Below, one piece after another: positions 26,506-32,500 of a stretch of 32,500 bases of DNA. Origin of the DNA: Paulinella micropora (lineage: Eukaryota > Cercozoa > Imbricatea > Euglyphida > Paulinellidae); NCBI GenBank assembly GCA_019918135.1, contig WBZZ01004787.1, positions 22,501-55,000 of the forward strand, read 5' to 3'. A model generated the notes under the pieces. It was not told the origin of the DNA. It saw only the letters and a list, made by a program, of their open reading frames with translations, and made no database searches. Positions within the stretch are counted from its first letter, which is position 1. The number at the start of each line of letters is the position of its first letter. The position numbers and the translations under genes are program-made.

Positions 26506-27102
26506 TCAGAATGTTGCTAAACCGATCGGATAATTTTTACATTCATTTAATCTTATCATTCGCCTATTAACAGCATAATAATTTTTTTTATACTGCTTTA
26601 TTTTATCTTTATTAACTTCAACATATTTTTTAGCTCTTTGTGCTAACTTAATTTTGTTTATTTCTCTGTATTCTTTTCCTCTCTGTGATACATATTCTTT
26701 GTTCTGTTCATACCATTCTTTCTTTTTTAGTGTTATGTGTTCTTTATTTTGCTCCCTATATTCTTTATTTCTTTGTAATACATATTGCTTATTTTCTTGA
26801 TAATGTTCTCTTGCCGTCCTTCCTGCTACGTATTTATTAACACAATTTTCTGTTTGTCTGATTATTTCTCCTTCTCTTTTTCTTAGTTCATATACATTGT
26901 TGCAGGGAAATTCTTCAATTAATTCAATATAATGGTCTGGATACTTTATGATTTCCTTGGATGTTAATTGTGTTTGTTTTTTAAAATCGTTTCTATGTTT
27001 ATATAACCTCTTATGTAATGGTTCTGTTGTAGAGCCTATATAAATCTGGTCCGTCTGGTGAGACCTTATTGAATAAATCTTACCTTGCTTATAGTCTGGC
27101 AT
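26506..27102 (-). CDS. GIY-YIG endonuclease with helical repeat tail (copy 4)
   Basis: This is an intact 198-aa protein. The nuclease core has GKIYSIR, IYIGSTT, the Arg helix LHKRLYKHR and the Glu segment LRKREGEIIRQTE. From about residue 100, repeats of ~12 residues of the type EQNKEYVSQRGKEYRE form a charged helical tail like that of the broken copy 1. It resembles copy 1 (start MPDYKQGKIY versus MPDCSKSKVY) more than copies 2 and 3. It lies directly before the fibre gene in transcription order, next to the divergent promoter of the right block. It probably acts as a selfish or site-specific DNA endonuclease. Confidence 0.88.
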   Translation of the reverse strand: MPDYKQGKIYSIRSHQTDQIYIGSTTEPLHKRLYKHRNDFKKQTQLTSKEIIKYPDHYIELIEEFPCNNVYELRKREGEIIRQTENCVNKYVAGRTAREHYQENKQYVLQRNKEYREQNKEHITLKKKEWYEQNKEYVSQRGKEYREINKIKLAQRAKKYVEVNKDKIKQYKKNYYAVNRRMIRLNECKNYPIGLATF

Positions 27103-27220
27103 TGTCCCTTTTTATCTTATAATATAGTTTTGCTTAATACATAATAAGATATTAAGAATTTGGATAATAATTAATCCGTATAAAAATTATTTTTGGTTAG
27201 ATATACAACAGAAACAAACA
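27103..27220. promoter_or_regulatory. divergent promoter region
   Basis: This 118-bp A/T-rich gap separates the - strand GIY-YIG gene from the + strand right block. TATA-like runs (TCTTATAATATAG, GTATAAAAATTATT) occur on both sides. No hairpin like those before the structural genes is seen. Confidence 0.35.
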
Positions 27221-27730
27221 ATGCCAAGAGGTAATAGAGAGATTGCCATAAAGAACCTTGAAAAAGCTACTGTAATGAAGAAACAGTATGCGAGGCAGAG
27301 AAAGATTGAGATGGCAAGGGAATTACTAGCGGAGGAAGATGCTAAGAATGCGAAAGAAATGAACGAAGACGAAAAGATAGACCATGTGTCAAAGAAACAG
27401 TTGGCTAAGGATATGATTGATGGCCGAGACGGTGAGCTAAGTGAGGAGAGCAGTTCGGATGAGGAAGTAGAACATGACTTTGTAGATATCGTAGCCCAAC
27501 GGGTTGAGGGTATAAAATTAAAGACTAAGCAGAAGAAGGCGAAGAAAGTGGTAAAAAAGAAAGTGGAAGAAGAGAGTGAGAGTGAGAGCGAAAGTGAAGA
27601 AGAGGAACAGCCTAAGAAAGGTAAAGGTAAGAAGACTGGCAGAGTTAATGTTAATGTTTATGCGGGACAACAAGAGAAGTCAAAAAAAGAAAATAATGAT
27701 GAACTATCGCGGATATTTTTGAAGTTCTAA
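27221..27730 (+). CDS. highly charged protein of unknown function
   Basis: This is a 169-aa protein. Residues 1-60 are a basic helix (NREIAIKNLEKATVMKKQYARQRK). Then come an acidic Ser/Glu patch (ELSEESSSDEEVEHD), a Lys-rich stretch, a pure SESESESEEEE tract and another basic patch. The C-terminus VNVYAGQQ...DELSRIFLKF looks ordered. The alternating charged blocks are typical of nuclear or chromatin-associated proteins and could bind DNA or histones, but I recognise no family. It is the first of three + strand genes spaced 7-8 bp apart leading into the integrase, which suggests co-transcription. Confidence 0.6.
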   Translation: MPRGNREIAIKNLEKATVMKKQYARQRKIEMARELLAEEDAKNAKEMNEDEKIDHVSKKQLAKDMIDGRDGELSEESSSDEEVEHDFVDIVAQRVEGIKLKTKQKKAKKVVKKKVEEESESESESEEEEQPKKGKGKKTGRVNVNVYAGQQEKSKKENNDELSRIFLKF

Positions 27731-27737
27731 TATATAT

Positions 27738-27995
27738 ATGAGCAAAATAAAAAACCTTCCGTTAGATGTTCGCTTACACATTATGGACTACCTATATAAT
27801 CATAGTATGTATGACTTCAATAGTTGCTATGTGTGTGGATTAACACTGTGTTTAGCGAACCGACAGATTACGGCTGTTGATGATAGTTTTGATTGGTTTT
27901 ATATGTATGAGTTTTGTTCTAATTATTGTTTTGAACTTGAAAAAAAAGAAAGAGCAACATATAGAGATAAAGCATTAGGTGTGATTAAATATTAG
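27738..27995 (+). CDS. F-box-like N-terminus with Cys-rich module
   Basis: This is an 85-aa protein. Residues 5-20 (KNLPLDVRLHIMDYLY) fit the start of an F-box (LPxDVxxxIxxYL), and the rest carries CYVCG (31-35), a further Cys and CSNYC, a possible zinc-binding treble-clef pattern. F-box proteins recruit substrates to SCF ubiquitin ligases, and large DNA viruses often encode F-box-like proteins. The F-box call rests on ~16 residues and is tentative. It lies 7 bp after the charged-protein gene and 8 bp before the integrase. The frame is intact. Confidence 0.55.
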   Translation: MSKIKNLPLDVRLHIMDYLYNHSMYDFNSCYVCGLTLCLANRQITAVDDSFDWFYMYEFCSNYCFELEKKERATYRDKALGVIKY

Positions 27996-28003
27996 AAGGT
28001 GCG

Positions 28004-28939
28004 ATGGACGACCATATACAAGAACTTAAAGAGCAACAGGCATTAGAACTACATTATCAAAAAAAACAAAGTAAGAAATGGAATACAATATGGGCTGATA
28101 AACCGTTGAAACAAGTGTTTGTAGATTTGGCGGATATGTCTAAGTTAAAAGATAAACCAGGTAATAAAAAATATGCCTTTATGTTGGTTTGGATTGACAC
28201 TAATAGTAGATTTTTAGAAGTTAGACTGCTGAAAAATAAAACTGCGAACGAAGTATATACTGGTTTAAAATCTATTCCATATATTCCAGAAATCATTACA
28301 ACAGATAGCGGAGGAGAATACAAAGGAGCAGTTAATAAATATTTTGATGAACATAACATTGAACACAGAACAGTTGAAGTAGGAGACCACCGGGCTCTTG
28401 CTATCGTAGATAGAGTGATTAGAACTATTAGAAGCTGGTTTGATATACTATTTGAAACAAATGGAAACTTTGACTGGGTCTCATACATTGATGATATGGT
28501 CAAAGCTTACAATAATCGTTTTCATCCAACAATCAAAGCTAGACCAATTGATGTATTAAATGGGAAAGCTACTAATGAACAAAAAATTGAAAGAGATGAG
28601 AGTATTAATGAATTTGAACCTAGCGATAAGGTAAGACGGGAAGTTCAACGAAATCTATTTTCAAAAGGCGGACGAACTTGGTCAAAGCAGATATATACGG
28701 TTTTGGGTAGAAACGGATTTAAGATTGTGCTATCTAACAAAGAACTAGTCAGCCCCCGCGAGTTGTTAAAGACTAAGTTTGAAAAGCCAGTTGATGATGA
28801 AAAACAAATTCACGAACAAGTCCAAGAGATAACGAAGGAGAAGAAAATAAAGCAACAGTTAAAAAAAGAAGACATACAACCAGAAAACATAATTGAAACC
28901 AAACGGCACAAAAAGAAAAAGGTAATTTTTGATTTATGA
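28004..28939 (+). CDS. INT: RVE-family integrase
   Basis: This 311-aa protein has the catalytic core of retroviral/Polinton integrases. The first Asp is Asp41 (VFVDLAD) and the second Asp101 (ITTDSGGEY). The third acidic residue, normally Glu, is Asp136 in AIVDRVIRTIR, 35 positions after the second. The C-terminal domain pattern DKVRREVQ...LFSKGGRTWSKQIYTV fits the SH3-like/chromo-type region that follows the core. No HHCC zinc module is seen before the core, and only 40 residues precede Asp41. The last ~16 codons (KRHKKKKVIFDL) lie inside the right TIR, so coding and terminal repeat overlap. It would join element ends to target DNA with a 6-bp stagger. Confidence 0.9.
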   Translation: MDDHIQELKEQQALELHYQKKQSKKWNTIWADKPLKQVFVDLADMSKLKDKPGNKKYAFMLVWIDTNSRFLEVRLLKNKTANEVYTGLKSIPYIPEIITTDSGGEYKGAVNKYFDEHNIEHRTVEVGDHRALAIVDRVIRTIRSWFDILFETNGNFDWVSYIDDMVKAYNNRFHPTIKARPIDVLNGKATNEQKIERDESINEFEPSDKVRREVQRNLFSKGGRTWSKQIYTVLGRNGFKIVLSNKELVSPRELLKTKFEKPVDDEKQIHEQVQEITKEKKIKQQLKKEDIQPENIIETKRHKKKKVIFDL

Positions 28940-29250
28940 GTGGGCCGATCCGCCAGATAGTAAATATTGTTGAAAATTTTGATGAATGTCGCGGATTCTT
29001 TTCCGATGTTGCTGTTTAGTCGTGAAGTCGCAAAAGAGCGAAATAGGGAAAAACGGGAAAACAGAAAATCACTTTTTTTGTTTTTTGGGCAGAGTGTGCG
29101 ACCCTATACTACCCGTGTAAAAACGGGGGGATAATGCTGTTATCTCTTTATATGACTGACCTTGTAAAAAATGACAAACTATGGCAAAATTCAAAACGAA
29201 AAGGGGGGGGGGAGCCTTTGGATCACTCCCCCTTTTCTTTCTCGTTTTTT
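28892..29250 (-). repeat. right terminal inverted repeat, ~360 bp
   Basis: This is the reverse complement of 7285-7644, with about three substitutions and one length difference in the G run. It contains the integrase C-terminal codons and stop. The outer end is CTCGTTTTTT, followed directly by the duplication GGATAG. Confidence 0.95.
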
Positions 29251-29256
29251 GGATAG
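29251..29256. repeat. target-site duplication, right copy (GGATAG)
   Basis: This matches 7279-7284 exactly and abuts the right TIR. The GATA array continues from here on the same strand sense as on the left, as expected for insertion into one microsatellite. Confidence 0.8.
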
Positions 29257-29875
29257 ATGGATAGATAGATAGATAGATAGATATGTTTGGTTTGTCAGCT
29301 CTGCGTATCCAAAGACATATGCATCCATTCCAACCCGCCGCCACGGCAACTGGGTAGCGGGCTGGGAATGGGCAAGAGAGAAGAGAAGAGAAGAGAGGAG
29401 AAGAGAGGAGAAGAGAGAAGAGAATAGAAAGAAGAGAAAAGGAGAGAAGAGGAGAGAAGAGGAGAGAAGAGGAGAGAAGAGGAGAGGAGAGGAGAGGGGA
29501 GGAGAGGGGAGGGGAGGGGAGAGGGGGGGGGGAGGGGAGGAGAGGAGAGGAGAGGAGAGAGGAGGAGAGGAGAGGAGAGAGGAGAGAGGAGAGAGAGAGA
29601 GGAGAGAGGAGAGAGAGGAGAGAGGAGAGGAGAGGAGAGGAGAGAGGGGAGGGGAGGGGAGAGGAGAGGAGAGGAGAGGGGGGAGGAGAGGAGAGGAGAG
29701 AAGAGAGGAGAAAATAAAAGAAAAACCGTTACATAAATAGATAGATAGATAGATAGATAGATTGGTAGATAGATAGATAGATAGAAGATAGATAGATAGG
29801 TAGGTAGGTAGGTAGGTAGGTAGATAGATAGATAGATAGATAGATAGAGATAGATAGATAGATAGATAGATAGAT
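29257..29875. repeat. GATA and GA-rich simple sequence
   Basis: GATA repeats run to about 29284. A short unique stretch (29285-29370) is followed by a nearly pure purine tract of GAGA/GGAGA/GGGGA units at about 29371-29715. GATA/GGTA repeats follow at about 29738-29875. No gene is supported; long frames here are low-complexity artefacts. Confidence 0.93.
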
Positions 29876-30048
29876 GTGAGTTTCCTTTTGTTGCGAAGGG
29901 TCTCTGTTTTGAGGGCCCGGGCACATTTAGGCAATCGAGCGTTCAGGACAGAGGCTAACACACATATTTGCTTGAAATCATATGTGCCTCACCTTTTCCA
30001 TCCAGCAAGCTCTGTGTAGGCCAAATATCCCCTTCTAACTCCCTCTAG
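29876..30048. other. unique flank with a single satellite-like motif
   Basis: No gene is seen. A copy of the GCGTTCAGGACA...CTAAC motif that characterises the downstream satellite occurs at about 29938-29970, followed by ATATTTGCTTGAAAT as in the left arm of the inverted repeat. Confidence 0.4.
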
Positions 30049-30820
30049 TGTGTTCAAACGAGTCATGTTGCGACTCTTGCCAAAAATCGAGGAATTTCGG
30101 CGGTCAGGACACTCCCCTAACGCAAATATTTGCTTGAATTCCGGAAAAACCACCTCAGCGTCGAGGACGAGTCTGGGGCTTGACGCCCTGCAAGTATCAG
30201 CTCCCAACTGCTCCTGGTGGCCACAAACCGTCAGTTCTTCCCACATCTTTCCGGGGTATGCGCATGGCATGCTCTGGCTCACTCTCTTTCTCTCTCTCAT
30301 CTTCCCCTCTCCCTCCTGCTTACGTTGTCTTTGGCTTCGGTCTGGGCGCCGGCCGCCAGCAGCGCCTGTGCTGTCGCCGTGTGCTTCTTCGCTCCGGCCC
30401 GGATCAGCGCCGTGCAGCCGTCCTATACACAGCAGACCAGACCAGGTGCGACGTGCGGGGGGGGGAGGGAGAGGAGGAGGGGGAGGAGGGCAGCGCGCTC
30501 GCAGCAGGAACAGGCAGCGGACACACACACACACACACATATACATACATACATACATACATACACACGCTGCTGGCCCCTCCGGCCCGCACGGTTGCAT
30601 GTGTACACCACCAACCCGCGCGAACCGGCACCCGGCCACGACCAAGCATGGTTTGTTGCCACCAGGAGGAGTTGGCAGCTCATACTTGCAGAGCTGCAAG
30701 CCCCCGACTCGTCGCTGACGATGACATGGGTTTTTCGAAAGTCATGCAAATATTTGCGTTAGGAAAGTGTCCTGAATGCCTACATTTCGACTTTCGGCAC
30801 TACACCCAAAAACTCGTTTG
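30049..30820. repeat. foldback-like imperfect inverted repeat
   Basis: The left arm, about 30049-30230, matches the reverse complement of about 30650-30820. Shared blocks include CTAACGCAAATATTTGC, GACGAGTC and CTGGTGGC. The ~420-bp centre holds C/T-rich sequence and an ACAC/TACA microsatellite (about 30521-30564). No gene is supported, and overlapping long frames on both strands have repetitive composition. A foldback or MITE-like element is one reading. Confidence 0.65.
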
Positions 30821-30907
30821 AGGGCACAGGAGGAGTTAGAAAGCCATGTTTGGCACACACAAAGCTCGTTGAGCTGAAAGCATGCCAACTCAGGAATTAC
30901 CTGGAAT

Positions 30908-32500
30908 TTTTGCATTTTAGCGTTCAGGACAAACGCCTAACGCAATTACTAGGAATTTCTCGTTTGACGTCAAAAAAATACGTATGAAGGTGATATTTGA
31001 TGATAGAAATTAGTATTGGTTAGAAAAATTATCAAAAGTAAAATTACGTGATTTTTTGCATTTTAGCGTTCAGGACAAACGCCTAACGCAATTACTAGGA
31101 ATGTCTCGTTTGACGTCAAAAAAATACGTATGAAGGTGATATTTGATGATAGAAATGAGTATTGGTTGGAAAAATTATCAAAAGTAAAATTATGTGATTT
31201 TTTGCATTTTAGCGTTCAGGACAAACGCCTTAACGCAATTACTAGAAATTTCTCGTTTAACGTAAAAAAAAAAACATATGAAGGTGATATTTGATGAAGA
31301 GAACGAGTGTTGGTTGGAAAAATTACCAAAAGTGAAATTATGTGATTTTTTGTATTTTAGCGTTCAGGACAAACGCATAACGCAATTACTAGCAATTTCT
31401 CGTTTGAGGTAAAAAAAATACATATGAAGGCGATATTTGATGAAGAGAACGCCTATTGGGTGAAAAAAATATCAAAAAGAAAATTACGTAATTTTTTTGC
31501 ATTTTAGCCGTTCAGGACAAACCCCTAACGCAATTACTAGGTATTTCTCGCTTGACATCAGAAAAATACGTACGAAAGTGATATTTGATAAATAGATAGG
31601 GTATTGGGTTGGAAAATTATCAAAAATAAAATTATGTGATTTTTTGCATTTAGCGTTCAGGACACACGCCTAACGCAATTACTAGGAATTTCTCGTTGAG
31701 GTAAAAAAAAAATACGTATGAAGGTAATATTTGATTAATAAGGAGTGTATTGGACTGGAAAATTATCAAAAAAAAAAGTGATTTTTAGCATTTTAGCGTT
31801 CAGGACAAACGCCTAACGCAATCACTAGGAATTTCTCGTTTGAGGTTAAAAAAAAACATATGAAGGCGATATTTGATGAAGAGAACGCGTATTGGGTGAA
31901 AAAATTATCAAAAAGAAAATTACGTAATTTTTTTTCATTTTAGCGTTCAGGACATACGCCTAACTACTAGGAATTTCTCGTTTTATGTCTAAAAAATACG
32001 TATGAAGGTGATGTTTGATGGAAAATTATCAAAAATAAAATTATTGGATTTTTGGCATTTTAGCGTTCAGGACAAACGCCTAACGCAATTACTAGGAATT
32101 TCTCGTTTGAGGTAAAAAAAAATACGTATGAAGGTCATATTTGATTAATAGGGAGTGTATTGGATTGGAAAATTATCAAAAATTAAATTATGTGATTTTT
32201 GGCATTTTAGAGTTCAGGACAAACGCCTAACGCAATCACTAGGAATTTCTCGTTTTAGATCAAAAAATTACATATCAAGGTGATATTTTATAAAAAGAAA
32301 GTGTCTTGGGTTGAAAAATTATCAAAAAGAAAATTATGTGATTTTTGGTATTTTAGCGTTCAGGACAAACGCCTAACGCAATTACTAGAAATTTCTAGTT
32401 TGAGGTCAAAAAAATACGTATGAAGGTGATATTTGATTAATAGAAAGTGTATTGGGTTAAATATTTATCTAAATTTTTTTAAATGTCATGTTTGCATTTT
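30908..32500. repeat. ~146-bp tandem satellite, at least 11 copies
   Basis: The landmark CGTTCAGGAC starts near 30921, 31067, 31213, 31361, 31509, 31654, 31797, 31944, 32064, 32211 and 32357. Spacing is 143-148 bp with one short unit of 120 bp. Each unit also has CTAACGCAATTACTAGGAAT, TCTCGTTTGA and GTATGAAGGTGATATTTGAT. It is A/T-rich and cut by the window end. No gene is seen. Confidence 0.92.

Larger units (their letters stand above)
7285..29250. mobile_element. complete Polinton/Maverick-type element, 21,966 bp
   Basis: The boundaries are set by TIRs that start with AAAAAACGAGAAAG on the left and its complement on the right, flanked by the 6-bp duplication GGATAG. Inside are a B-family DNA polymerase, an RVE integrase, an A32-like packaging ATPase, an adenain-like Cys protease, a double-jelly-roll major capsid protein and a jelly-roll penton. 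This set defines virus-like Polintons. The length fits the family's usual 15-25 kb. Several genes are interrupted (polymerase, ATPase, fibre, two GIY-YIG), while MCP, penton, protease, lipase and integrase are open. Confidence 0.95.

Noticed and set aside
7285..29250. CRISPR array, tRNA or rRNA genes in the element
   Set aside because: No direct-repeat/spacer pattern, cloverleaf or rRNA signature was seen.
29191..29961. Long - strand frames rich in Ser, Leu, Pro, Tyr
   Set aside because: They are translations of the polypurine and GATA tracts, with no coding signature.
30050..30821. Overlapping frames over 200 codons on both strands
   Set aside because: They cover the inverted repeat and the TACA/ACAC microsatellite, are open in several phases at once and have no recognisable domain.

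Overview
The window is a piece of eukaryotic nuclear DNA holding one complete Polinton/Maverick-type element (endogenous virus-like DNA transposon) of about 22.0 kb at 7285-29250. The host cannot be named. Eukaryotic origin is shown by long GATA, CTTA and GA microsatellites, two satellite arrays, a degenerate zinc-knuckle (Gag-like) region and the element class itself. The element is visibly more A+T-rich than its flanks.

Layout: 1-3404 holds purine-rich, repeatedly frame-broken coding remnants, including a CX2CX4HX4C zinc knuckle. 3336-6832 is about 6.4 tandem copies of a ~545-bp satellite in which two subtypes alternate. 6834-7284 is GATA/CTTA microsatellite. 7285-29250 is the element, bounded by ~360-bp terminal inverted repeats (TIRs) and a 6-bp target-site duplication, GGATAG. 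29251-29875 is GATA and GA-rich simple sequence. 29938-30860 holds a foldback-like inverted repeat. 30908-32500 is a ~146-bp satellite (11 copies seen).

Element gene order: the left + strand block has a small basic protein, a broken GIY-YIG endonuclease, and a B-family DNA polymerase joined to an SF1 helicase (one frame break). The central block is mostly on the - strand: class-3 lipase, GIY-YIG (broken), two probable virion proteins, the double-jelly-roll major capsid protein, GIY-YIG with a zinc-binding repeat tail, penton, a large adenain-like protease, a small basic QxGG virion protein, the packaging ATPase (one frame break), a 2-TM membrane protein, a giant S74-type fibre (four in-frame stops) and another GIY-YIG. 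Two + strand genes interrupt it: an ExoX-C-like protein and a small secreted Cys-rich protein. The right + strand block has a charged protein, an F-box-like/Cys-rich protein and the RVE integrase, whose last codons run into the TIR.

Together these supply replication (PolB-helicase), integration (integrase plus TIRs), capsid building (MCP, penton), maturation (protease acting on GG sites), packaging (ATPase), and probably membrane interaction and attachment (lipase, TM protein, fibre). The less expected signals are a helix-forming inverted repeat placed directly before the start codon of six - strand genes, with compensatory changes between two of them; an exonuclease-less polymerase-helicase fusion preceded by a possible Cys peptidase; and nearly identical TIRs around several broken genes.
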